DNA of 38,753 bases from Puniceicoccaceae bacterium (GTDB taxonomy: Bacteria > Verrucomicrobiota > Verrucomicrobiae > Opitutales > Coraliomargaritaceae): contig CABXXS010000005.1 in NCBI GenBank assembly GCA_902516225.1, positions 1 to 38,753 on the forward strand, in the 5' to 3' direction. The position numbers and the translations under genes were made by a program. The notes under the pieces are model-generated. The model saw only the letters and a list, made by a program, of their open reading frames with translations. It was not told the origin of the DNA and did no database searches. This document shows, in pieces, positions 25,101 to 32,632 of the stretch (position 1 is the stretch's first letter; each line of letters starts with the position of its first letter).

Positions 25101-28100
25101 ATTAATGCAGCCATCGTCAATCCCTGGGGAATATGTTTTGTATGTTACAGCGACATTTACAGATATCGTTGATTTGGTTGCCACGGCTTTTGATGATGCT
25201 GGTAATGCGGTAAGTTCCGTACCTGTGCAATATTCAGTTAATGCTGGAATTCCGCCAGATGTTTCTATTGTTAGCCCAATTGCAGCTGATGGCTCAGTAG
25301 CTAGTGTAAGAATAATTGGAGGATCTAATTCAACAGCTAATAGCGGTGGTGGTACATTTGATCCAGTTGTAGTTGAAGGTGATCCTGCGAGTATTCCACC
25401 TATACCTGCTGATCCTGTAACTGTAACATTCGGTGCCCCGGCAGCTAACGGCACAGTTACCGGTGTGACTTTAATACAGGGTGGAACATTTGATTCATTG
25501 GCAGTAGCTACTACTCCTGTTACAGTAACATTCTCTGCCCCGGAAGAAGCAAGTGGAACAACTGCTACCGGAACAGTCGTTATGAATGCTACGAACGACG
25601 CAGTCGCTTCGGTCACTATCGATAACGCAGGAAGTGGATATACAAGTACTCCCACACTGACTTTTGCTGGAGGAGGAATGACTGTAGGTCCTACGGTAGA
25701 TGTAGATATTGGAGCAACCGCGACTGGAACAGTAGTTATGAATGCTGCTAAGGACGCAATATTAGCTGTTGATATCGATACTGCAGGAAGTGGATATACA
25801 AGCGCCCCGACACTAACTTTTGCTGGAGGAGGAATGACTGTTTCCCCTGAGACAGAAGCAGTGATGACTGGCACCGCTCAACGTGGATCATTAGTACCAA
25901 TTGATATTACAGCTAGTGACGCGGATGGTACAATTACTGAAGTGGAAGTGTTCAATGGAGCAATTTCACTTGGCCAAGCGATACCACTAGGTGGACTTAA
26001 TTCCTATCGTTTCGATTATGAGGCAAATTCAGCTGGCGAGGTTTACTTACAGGTGAGAGCTACTGACGATAGGGGTAATGTTGGTATTTCTGACATAGTG
26101 ATATTCTCAGTTATGACTGGAGATATTCCGGCTGTATCTATTACTAGCCCGGTTAGTGGTTCCTCTGCAGTCGCAGGTGATGAGGTCGAAATTCTAATTG
26201 ATGCCACAGATGAGGACGGATTCATAAATATTATAGAAATTTACAACGGCTCTACTTTACTTGGGTCTGCTAGCCCGACTGAGAACCCTGGAAAGTATCG
26301 TTTTAGTTTTGTAACCAGTGTTAGTGATGTAGGAATGATGAATCTACAGGCACGAGCTGTAGATGATAGCGGAAATGTCACAGCATCTGCACCTATCAAC
26401 TTGGGTGTGACACCTGGAGCTGTCCCAGTGGTAAATATTACATACCCAAGCTCCGAGGATGTATTACCTGTGGATATTCCAATTCAGATTAAAGTCGAAG
26501 CTAGTGATTCCGATGGAAGCATAGCTTCAGTCAGACTATATGATCTCGATTATGTTGAGGATGGCGGTGTTTTTGATTTCACAGCGGGTTCTTACATCCC
26601 AGGCTCAGGTGTTATCGATAATGATACACGGTCCTTTTTTGAAGATTTAATGCAGCCGTCTGGAAATCTAAATGAATTTGTTTATAATACTACTTTGACC
26701 AATTCTGATTTCGTAGAGCTTGTCGCGGTCGCGACAGACAATGCAGGAAACGTAACTACTTCTAGTCCTTTAAGATTCACAGTAGCTGCTGGAAATGCCC
26801 CGACGGCAATAATCACGAGCCCGACTGCAGCGAACGGATCAGCAGCGAACGGTACAGTTGGTAGCGTAACTGTTGATGATGGTGGTACATTTGATCCAGC
26901 AGTAGTAGCTACAACTCCTGTTACAGTAACATTCTCTGCCCCGGAAGACGCAAATGGAACAACCGCTACCGGAATAGTCTTTATGAATGCTACGGAAGAT
27001 GCAGTCGCATCGGTCACTATTGAAAACGCAGGAAGTGGATATACAAGTCTTCCTACGCTGACTTTTGCAGGAGGAGGAATGACTGTTGAGCCTACCACTT
27101 CAGTGGAGCTAACGGGCACTTACATTCTTGGTGATACTATTGCTATAGACATTGAAGCTAACGACTCCGATGGCAGCGTGACCACTGTCGAAGTCTATAA
27201 CGGATCTGCTTTACTAGGTACAGCTACACGTACAGGTAACAATACTTTCCGCTTTAATTTTGGTGCAAACGTCGTAGGCTCAATTAACTTACAGGTTCTA
27301 GTTACAGACGATAGCGGTAATGTGAGTGTCTCGACTCTAGAGACGATCTTCGTGGAGACTGGAGATCTTCCAGTGGCAGAGATTTTGGGTTCGATTGATG
27401 GTGTATTCAACCCAGTAACGGCTGGTAACGCCTTTGTGTTCTTAGTTAACGCCGTCGATGGTGGAGATGGATTTGTTACCCAAGTTAATATTTACAACGG
27501 TAATGAGTTCCTCGGACAAGCAGATCCGACTGGCATTCTTGGTCAGTACCGCTTCATTCTTTCGACTGATATTGGAGATGTTGGAGTACTTGCCTTAGAA
27601 GCGCGCGCTACGGACGACCGCGGAAATGTAGTCTCTTCGAGCGTGGTTAACTTAGATGTAACCCCCGGGGCCGTGCCTACTGTAAGTATAGATAGTCCTA
27701 GCGATGATGATGACTTTACGGCACAAGTCGGCGTCCCATTCGAGATACGGGTCTCGGCATCAGATGCCGATGGAAGCATAGCTTCCGTACGCCTAAGAGA
27801 TATTAATTTCCAAAGAGAAGCTGGTACTACCGAGAATGGCGTCTTCACACCTGGCGCGGTAATTGAGTCTACTCGTTCCTTAAATGGAGCCCTGATGCAG
27901 GAGTCCTCAGTAGCAGGGGAGTATGTTTACACCGCAACGTTATCTAATCCAGACATTGTGGACTTAGTAGCGGTCGCGCTAGATGATGCGGGTAACCAAG
28001 TAAGTTCATTGCCGGTTCAGTTCACTGTCACCTCTGGCAATGCACCGTCAGTGGAAATCACAAGCCCAGTTGTAGCTAATGGTACAGCAGTTAACGGTAC

Positions 28101-31100
28101 AGTTACTAGTGTGACTGTAACAGATGGAGGTACATTTGATCCATTGGTAGCTACTACTGATGTAGAAGTAACATTCTCGGCCCCGGAAGATGCAGATGGA
28201 ACAACTGCTACCGGAATAGTCATTATGAATGATGATTACGATGCAGTCGCATCGGTCACTATTGAAAACGCAGGAAGTGGATATACAAGTCTTCCAACAC
28301 TAACCTTTGCTGGAGGAGGAATGACTGTTGCACCTACCGCAGCTGTAGAAGTAATAGATATCTACGACCTACAAGATACCATAGCCATAGCCATCACAGC
28401 AGAGGATCTCGATGGTAGCGTAAGTAGTGTCCAAGTCTACAATGGCTCTACTTTACTAGGTACAGCTACTCGCACATCAAACACTACTTTTGTTCTAAAC
28501 TTTACTGCTAACGCAGTAGGCTTGGTAAACCTGCAGGCTCGCGTCGCAGACGACAGCGGCAATACGGGTGTCTCGGCTATCGAGACGATAAAAGTGGAGA
28601 CTGGGCTATCGCCGATTATTACTATCACGAGCCCCACTGCACCTGACGGCACAGTTACTAGTGTAACTGTAAATGATGGTGGTACATTTGATCCAGCAGT
28701 AGCTACAACTCCTGTAGAAGTAACATTCTCTGCCCCTGTAGACACAAATGGAGACCCGATCCCAGGAGCAGTAGCTGCTATCGGAACAGTCGATATGAAT
28801 GCTACGGAAGATGCAGTCGTATCGGTTACTATCGATAACGCAGGAAGTGGATATATAAGTGCTCCTACACTCAATTTTGTTGGAGGTGGAGTAACTATTC
28901 AACCTACCACGGCTGTATTACTAGCAGGTAACTATCTGCTTGGTGATACTATTCCCATAGAAATCACGGCTAGCGATCCAGATGGATTTGTTACCCAAGT
29001 TAATGTTTACGAAGGGAACACATTCCGCGGGCAAGCAGTTCCCACCGGCGATCCTGGTTATTACCGCTACAATCTATCAGCTAGTACTGACGACATAGGC
29101 ACTCTTAGCTTGGAAGCGCGCGCTACTGACGACCGCGGTAATGTAGTCTCTTCGTCCGTGGTTCGCATAATTGTAACTACAGGAGCCCTTCCTGATGTAT
29201 CCATTATAAGTCCAAATTCTGGACATACGCTTCCGGTTGGTATCCCAATCGAGATACGGGTCAGTGCTTCGGATATAGACGGAGACATTTCTGCAGTCCA
29301 ATTATCCGATACTAACTTTCAAGCTTACACGTTTATAAATACTGACCCGACTAGTGGCAATTTTGGGCAAATAACTGCGCCTGCTATATTTAACAATGAT
29401 TCTGTCCCAAATAATCCTAGTGTAACAAGGTTCCGCTCATTTAATAACAACGTGATGCAGCCATCCAGTGTTGAAGGTCAGTATGTTTACACTACAACTT
29501 TGGTTAATGCCGACGTTATAGACCTAGTGGCAACTGCGTTTGACGACGCGGGTAATGAAGTAGCGTCGCTTCCTGTGCAGTTTACGGTGGCTCCAGGGAC
29601 AGTGCCTTCAGCTACAATCACGAACCCAATCAATGGAGGTAGTAGTCCCTATAATATTGGAGAAACCATTGCTATAGACATTACAGCTGTTGACGCCGAC
29701 GGTAGTGTAACAGTTGTCGAAGTCTACAATGGATCCGCTTTACTGGGCACGGCTACTCGTACAGGTAACGATACTTTCCGCTTCAATTACACAATTGATG
29801 TAATAGGCAAGGTAAACTTACAGGCTCGTGTCACAGACGACAGCGATAATACAAGTGTATCAGATATCGAGGTGATCACTGTGGAGCTTGGAGATCTTCC
29901 ACAAAACGTAGCAATTTTGGTTCCGGATAGTAGTAGTAATACATTAGACACAGAAACGGCAGGTACTATTGTGCCTATCATAGTTACTGCTGATATGGGT
30001 GCTGGAGAAGGATTTATTACCCAAGTTGATATTTACAATGGGAGCACACTACTCGGGCAAGCATATCCGACTGGTGATCCTGATAATCCTAATCAGTACC
30101 GTTACTATCTTTTGACGAGTCTTGATAACATAGGAAATCTCAATTTAGAGGCGCGCGCTACGGACGATCGCGGAAACGTAGTCTCTTCAGAAGTGGTTAA
30201 TTTAAAGGTAACCCCTGGGATCGTTCCCACCGTAAGTATAGATAGTCCTAGCGCTCCCTTTACTGCACAAGTCGGTGTGCCATTTGAAGTACGAGTCTCA
30301 GCATCAGATGATGGAAGCATAGCCTCCGTACGCCTAAGAGATATTAATTTCCAAAGAGAAGCTGGTACCACTGAAGATGGCGTCTTCACGCCTGGAGCGG
30401 TAATTGAGTCGACTCGTTCCATAAATGGAGCCCTGATGCAGGTGTCCTCAATGGCAGGAAAATATGTTTACACTGCAACGTTATCTAATCCAGACATTGT
30501 GGACTTAGTAGCGGTCGCTCTCGATAACGCGGGTAACCAAGTAACTTCATTGCCTGTTCAGTTTACTGTCACCAATAGCAATGCCCCTACAGTGGAAATC
30601 ACGAGCCCAATTAATGGAGGCGATAGCCCTTACACTCTCGGAGGCACTATCCCCATAGTGATCACAGCTAGCGATGACGATGGTAGCGTAAGTAGCGTCG
30701 AAGTTTATAATGGTTCCACCTTATTAGGAACGGCTGATCGTATAGGTAATAATACTTTCCGTCTAAGCTACAGTGTTAACTCTGTCGGCTCATTCAACCT
30801 ACAGGCCCGTGTGACGGATGACAGTGGCATTACCTCTGTCTCCTATGTAGAGACAATCTCTGTAGCTGTAACACCGCCAATAGCATCAGACCTACAAGCC
30901 AGTCGTACCGCATTAAATGTTTCTCAAAATGTAGAGTTGTCTGTGCGCGCTAGTAGCGTCGACCAAGCGATCTCTCGTGTTATATTCAAAGCTAACGATG
31001 AAGTTATTGGACTTTCCGATACTCCGACCACTCAGATTGGTTCCAATACATCTGACTTGTATATTCTTAATTGGAAACCAGAGACTGTAGGTACTTTTGA

Positions 31101-32529
31101 ATTAAGCGTAGAAGTACAAGATAGTTATTCGATCGTAACATCGCTGCCTGGTCCTACCATTACAGTCACAGCCTTCGATCCTTCGTCTAACGATGAAAAT
31201 TTCGTTACGGACGTTTTCCTCAGATTATTCAACCAAGCTCCAACGGATGCTCAATTAGAAGAGGGATTATCTGCCCTAAACGGTAGTATCGCATCCAAGG
31301 CTAGTTATCTCTCTAGCTTATTGGATTCAGCTACGGCGGAACAAGTTCGAGATGCCATTACTATTTATCGCACAATTACAGGAGAATGGCCAAGTAGTTC
31401 TGAATTGATTAATGCGACTGCTAGCTTGCTAGGAACAGCGGCAGTCACAGAAAGTATAACTGGTGAATTTGTACTAGGTGATAGTCTCTTCTCTAGTGAT
31501 AGCGTTAATTTATCTCGTGAGTTCTTAGCAGATACTAATGTCACTGCCACTCTTACTGTTGATGGCATTTCACCTTATTCTAATTTGATAGTAAGGAGAC
31601 CTAACGGCACGCTTGTAGCATCTGACTTTAGTTTTGGGGAAAGCACTAATATTAATTTCATTACTTCAACCTCGGGCACATACTCATTTGAATTTTATGA
31701 GTATTTTCCTGATTCAGCTAGTAGTTATACGATAGCAATAGATAGTATTAGCGTATCTGGTACTTCTAATCCAAAAGCCTTAGTGGATGCTTTGATGCCC
31801 GAATACACCTCAAATTTTGGCACTTTTGAAATTAATGCAGATAATATCAGTCAGCTATTTTATAATAAACATGGTACTTATCCTAATGCTGTGAATTTAG
31901 TTAGACTCTTTACTGTGTTCTCCGATAGTACAGATATCAATGACACCATAGGGCGGTTTGCACTAGATGATAATAAGACCTCTACCTTTGTTGGTATGAA
32001 TGGTATGCCACTATCGGATCTCTACTCTTATGAGATACCAAATGATATGACAGCCGGTAAGAAAGTAGCTCTAGCATCATCAGTGTTTTTAGATGAAGCA
32101 CCGAGTGATCAAGATGTTGCTGATTATAGTAGCATGCTTCTAGAGCAAGCATTAGAAGATATTATTCTAGAGGCTTATACTTCAGTGCCGGCTGCACTGA
32201 CTGGTGCTACACCATTAGGTAGCGATTGGTACGAATCCTCTTGGTTTGGTATGTTCGCCTACCCTGCAGATTCTAGTAATTGGATATATAGTTGGAGGCT
32301 TGGCTGGGTTTATGTGGCCGATTCGGGTACGCCGTCTGGCGCTTGGCTCTACTCCAGTACTTTGGGTGCTTGGCTTTGGTCTAATTCAGAGATTAATGGA
32401 TACTACTACCTCTCTGGTATGCCTGGCCGCGATAATCAATGGGTATATATGCTACCAGAAGGTGCGGATAGTCCTGGCGCTTGGCTCAATTACATGGACA
32501 GCAACCAGTGGCAATTTGTGACACCTTAA
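22165..32529 (+). CDS. Giant secreted Ig-repeat adhesin-like protein (3454 aa)
   Basis: A single uninterrupted frame of 3454 residues. Order: Sec signal (about 1-22, 'FLSLFFILYSTSALKA'); nine He_PIG-like putative Ig domains (24-796); fifteen Big_7-like Ig domains in five A-B-C triads (797-2903), four carrying an extra beta module; one more Ig-like domain (to about 3010); DUF4214-like helices (about 3011-3095, 'FVTDVFLRLFNQAPTDAQLE'); a PPC-like beta domain (about 3100-3195); a second helical part; and a Trp/Tyr-rich C-terminal domain (about 3353-3454). No LPXTG, PEP-CTERM or autotransporter barrel is seen. It lies 103 bases downstream of the secretin gene on the same strand and ends in a strong hairpin. 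Likely an extended surface stalk or adhesin; a link to the pilus-like system is inferred from position only. No Shine-Dalgarno. Confidence 0.85.
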   Translation: MKHTYRFLSLFFILYSTSALKAAEPVITSSVGSQTYWVNEDFNYTITATGSPILFYAGGYQAVGGLTLDSATGAITGAPSNAGEFEIAIAAENAALERSADVKFDVVVVPTAITSLSPANGVVGETFSYEITTSSSELVTFTDDGTLPPGLTRVDNIISGTPTVSGTYPVTLSASDVNGSGVIVVTFTITDSVPVINSSLQEEILVNNDFNYTITASNSPNFYTGNSDSVSGLGTVDPNTGEFSGTPDVLGNYSITLLASNAVGFSSPATLNLVVHPLITSSSTASAVVDSPFVFEIATFNDEGLAFSNEEGLPPGLTRVDNIISGIPTLAGTYNVTISAASLNDFDDQVLTITVTDPTPEITSSLADQNILAGVPYAGYQITGTYSPTGFSATGLAAIGGMNFDAVTGAISGTPDNSGSFPIEISASNSTGFGDPATFNLIVSPTVITSPSLTSGVVGTLLTYDITTAGTSPLAYGVQGSLPPGLSRSGTTISGTPTLAGTYTVTLSASNLDGTGSLAVTFTITDPAPAIDSSLAAQTILVNEPFTYTITATNNPTVFSANGLDLIGDLVLDPVTGDITDGLDLNSVTGVISGTPRNEGDFVIQIGAENDAGTSPLEDLNLVVKAAQYFLEGEVGEPFSHTLTTTLANASIGVSGLGQIPGISRDSGTDAISGTPEEFGIYVITVSATDEEGATDTYDITVTINKSGGSAPIPVITTSTSILLYDGDPINYQIQADGIPDSFEVFGLGPLGLTLDPVTGVITGTPTLTGDFRLPVRFTNAAGTGSDILELTIVPDISPEVIITSPAGGNAFTAGDSIEVLINATDTDGFVTTVSVSIDGAFDGDATPTGLAGQYRYTIATGAGDIGTRSLQVTATDDRGNSTDSNIQNFAVTPGAVPQVNIITPAAGFNATVGVPYEIRVSAVDSDGVIAAVGINDIFFGREPPTTTTNAAGVVTVTPGNIIAETKSFGGQQNENVLTLMQPSSIPGEYVLYVTATFTDIVDLVATAFDDAGNAVSSVPVQYSVNAGIPPDVSIVSPIAADGSVASVRIIGGSNSTANSGGGTFDPVVVEGDPASIPPIPADPVTVTFGAPAANGTVTGVTLIQGGTFDSLAVATTPVTVTFSAPEEASGTTATGTVVMNATNDAVASVTIDNAGSGYTSTPTLTFAGGGMTVGPTVDVDIGATATGTVVMNAAKDAILAVDIDTAGSGYTSAPTLTFAGGGMTVSPETEAVMTGTAQRGSLVPIDITASDADGTITEVEVFNGAISLGQAIPLGGLNSYRFDYEANSAGEVYLQVRATDDRGNVGISDIVIFSVMTGDIPAVSITSPVSGSSAVAGDEVEILIDATDEDGFINIIEIYNGSTLLGSASPTENPGKYRFSFVTSVSDVGMMNLQARAVDDSGNVTASAPINLGVTPGAVPVVNITYPSSEDVLPVDIPIQIKVEASDSDGSIASVRLYDLDYVEDGGVFDFTAGSYIPGSGVIDNDTRSFFEDLMQPSGNLNEFVYNTTLTNSDFVELVAVATDNAGNVTTSSPLRFTVAAGNAPTAIITSPTAANGSAANGTVGSVTVDDGGTFDPAVVATTPVTVTFSAPEDANGTTATGIVFMNATEDAVASVTIENAGSGYTSLPTLTFAGGGMTVEPTTSVELTGTYILGDTIAIDIEANDSDGSVTTVEVYNGSALLGTATRTGNNTFRFNFGANVVGSINLQVLVTDDSGNVSVSTLETIFVETGDLPVAEILGSIDGVFNPVTAGNAFVFLVNAVDGGDGFVTQVNIYNGNEFLGQADPTGILGQYRFILSTDIGDVGVLALEARATDDRGNVVSSSVVNLDVTPGAVPTVSIDSPSDDDDFTAQVGVPFEIRVSASDADGSIASVRLRDINFQREAGTTENGVFTPGAVIESTRSLNGALMQESSVAGEYVYTATLSNPDIVDLVAVALDDAGNQVSSLPVQFTVTSGNAPSVEITSPVVANGTAVNGTVTSVTVTDGGTFDPLVATTDVEVTFSAPEDADGTTATGIVIMNDDYDAVASVTIENAGSGYTSLPTLTFAGGGMTVAPTAAVEVIDIYDLQDTIAIAITAEDLDGSVSSVQVYNGSTLLGTATRTSNTTFVLNFTANAVGLVNLQARVADDSGNTGVSAIETIKVETGLSPIITITSPTAPDGTVTSVTVNDGGTFDPAVATTPVEVTFSAPVDTNGDPIPGAVAAIGTVDMNATEDAVVSVTIDNAGSGYISAPTLNFVGGGVTIQPTTAVLLAGNYLLGDTIPIEITASDPDGFVTQVNVYEGNTFRGQAVPTGDPGYYRYNLSASTDDIGTLSLEARATDDRGNVVSSSVVRIIVTTGALPDVSIISPNSGHTLPVGIPIEIRVSASDIDGDISAVQLSDTNFQAYTFINTDPTSGNFGQITAPAIFNNDSVPNNPSVTRFRSFNNNVMQPSSVEGQYVYTTTLVNADVIDLVATAFDDAGNEVASLPVQFTVAPGTVPSATITNPINGGSSPYNIGETIAIDITAVDADGSVTVVEVYNGSALLGTATRTGNDTFRFNYTIDVIGKVNLQARVTDDSDNTSVSDIEVITVELGDLPQNVAILVPDSSSNTLDTETAGTIVPIIVTADMGAGEGFITQVDIYNGSTLLGQAYPTGDPDNPNQYRYYLLTSLDNIGNLNLEARATDDRGNVVSSEVVNLKVTPGIVPTVSIDSPSAPFTAQVGVPFEVRVSASDDGSIASVRLRDINFQREAGTTEDGVFTPGAVIESTRSINGALMQVSSMAGKYVYTATLSNPDIVDLVAVALDNAGNQVTSLPVQFTVTNSNAPTVEITSPINGGDSPYTLGGTIPIVITASDDDGSVSSVEVYNGSTLLGTADRIGNNTFRLSYSVNSVGSFNLQARVTDDSGITSVSYVETISVAVTPPIASDLQASRTALNVSQNVELSVRASSVDQAISRVIFKANDEVIGLSDTPTTQIGSNTSDLYILNWKPETVGTFELSVEVQDSYSIVTSLPGPTITVTAFDPSSNDENFVTDVFLRLFNQAPTDAQLEEGLSALNGSIASKASYLSSLLDSATAEQVRDAITIYRTITGEWPSSSELINATASLLGTAAVTESITGEFVLGDSLFSSDSVNLSREFLADTNVTATLTVDGISPYSNLIVRRPNGTLVASDFSFGESTNINFITSTSGTYSFEFYEYFPDSASSYTIAIDSISVSGTSNPKALVDALMPEYTSNFGTFEINADNISQLFYNKHGTYPNAVNLVRLFTVFSDSTDINDTIGRFALDDNKTSTFVGMNGMPLSDLYSYEIPNDMTAGKKVALASSVFLDEAPSDQDVADYSSMLLEQALEDIILEAYTSVPAALTGATPLGSDWYESSWFGMFAYPADSSNWIYSWRLGWVYVADSGTPSGAWLYSSTLGAWLWSNSEINGYYYLSGMPGRDNQWVYMLPEGADSPGAWLNYMDSNQWQFVTP
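22234..24552 (+). repeat. Nine tandem He_PIG-like Ig domains alternating in two types (P-Q)
   Basis: Each domain of about 80-95 residues contains one SGTP/TGTP-type turn (ITGAP, ISGTP, FSGTP, ISGIP, ISGTP, ISGTP, ISGTP, ISGTP, ITGTP). Odd-numbered domains share 'NYTITA', an 'LDxVTGxI' strand and an 'ASNAxGFxxPATxNL' end. Even-numbered domains share 'LPPGLTR', 'TYxVTLSAS' and end 'FTITDxxP'. The order is P Q P Q P Q P q P, with the eighth domain a divergent short Q. The seventh carries an internal duplication of its 'LDPVTG' strand. The family is a beta-sandwich found in bacterial surface proteins. Confidence 0.75.
25289..25880 (+). repeat. Inserted beta module in triad 1 domain C (expanded copy)
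   Basis: Between the first strand (VSIVSP) and second strand (VPIDITASDADG) of the Ig domain lies about 195 residues of foreign sequence. It has a partial unit (GGGTFDPVV...VTVTFGAP), then a full unit (GGTFDSLAV...VTVTFSAPE, ATGTVVMNAT, NAGSGYTSTPTLTFAGGG), then a further GSGYTSAPTLTFAGGG half-unit. The last two halves are tandem duplicates. Confidence 0.72.
26830..27120 (+). repeat. Inserted beta module in triad 2 domain C
   Basis: One full unit of about 97 residues: DDGGTFDPAVVATTPVTVTF, then MNATEDAVASVTIE and AGSGYTSLPTLTFAGGG. It is inserted between 'AIITSP' and GDTIAIDIEANDSDG, at the same place as in the other copies. Long stretches are nearly identical at base level to the copies in triads 1 and 3. 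Confidence 0.72.
28075..28362 (+). repeat. Inserted beta module in triad 3 domain C
   Basis: One full unit: TDGGTFDPLVATTDVEVTF, then IVIMNDDYDAVASVTIE and AGSGYTSLPTLTFAGGG. It is placed between 'VEITSP' and DTIAIAITAEDLDG. The base sequence around GSGYTS is the same as at about 27028. Confidence 0.72.
28645..28930 (+). repeat. Inserted beta module in triad 4 domain A
   Basis: One unit: NDGGTFDPAVATTPVEVTF, a slightly longer middle (GDPIPGAVAAIG), then MNATEDAVVSVTIDNAGSGY and ISAPTLNFVGGG. It sits between 'ITITSP' and GDTIPIEITASDPDGFV. Here the host is a type A domain, not type C as in triads 1-3, and the following C domain (from 29602) has no insert. Confidence 0.72.
32221..32526 (+). 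other. Trp/Tyr-rich C-terminal domain of the giant protein
   Basis: The last roughly 100 residues contain eleven Trp and many Tyr in short repeats of the form W-[IVL]-Y and GxW: SSWFGMFAYP, SNWIYSWRLGWVYV, GAWLYSSTLGAWLWS, 'NQWVYMLPE', 'GAWLNYMDSNQWQFVTP'. Similar W-rich endings are recalled on other large Opitutia surface proteins. The position at the extreme C-terminus suggests a sorting, anchoring or glycan-binding role. The function is not established. Confidence 0.55.
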
Positions 32530-32532
32530 TAC

Positions 32533-32569
32533 TTTCCACTTGGTCAGTTAAGCACTGCCCAAGTGGAAA
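32533..32569. terminator. Strong hairpin terminator after the giant gene
   Basis: TTTCCACTTGG (32533-32543) and CCAAGTGGAAA (32559-32569) form a perfect 11-bp stem. Past one mismatch (T-C) the stem continues with CAGT/ACTG, closing a 5-base loop. It begins 4 bases after the TAA. The arms are A-rich and T-rich at the base, so it may act in both directions, although the 3' tail is not a clean U run. Confidence 0.75.
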
Positions 32570-32632
32570 ATACTATCTTTGTCCCTAGTTTTAACATCTC
32601 GGGACTGTGACTAAGCGGATTCATTTTGTACT

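Larger units (their letters stand above)
24553..30873 (+). repeat. Higher-order repeat: five A-B-C triads of Big_7-like Ig domains
   Basis: Triads are at 24553-26124, 26125-27366, 27367-28608, 28609-29895 and 29896-30873. Type A domains have DGF[VI] after the acidic turn, 'GQYR' and end TDDRGN..TPGA. Type B domains start VP.V.I.SP, have a long insert ending in 'MQ.S...G.YVY' and finish 'VDLVAVA.DDAGN'. Type C domains have 'VEVYNGS.LLGTATR' and end 'TDDSGN'. Linkers are a short VTPGA/VTSGN/VETGD. Triads 2 and 3 are both exactly 1242 bases long. Twelve of fifteen domains carry a D-x-D-G motif suited to calcium or tight-turn formation. Confidence 0.82.

Noticed and set aside
25077..25874. Long antisense frame (265 codons) inside the giant gene
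   Set aside because: It repeats because the sense strand repeats; its Val/Ala/Pro/Thr content is the complement of the Ig repeat codons. No independent motif.
25289..28930. Regularly spaced short DNA repeats resembling a CRISPR array
   Set aside because: Spacing is hundreds of bases and varies, the repeats stay in frame, and they encode a protein module.
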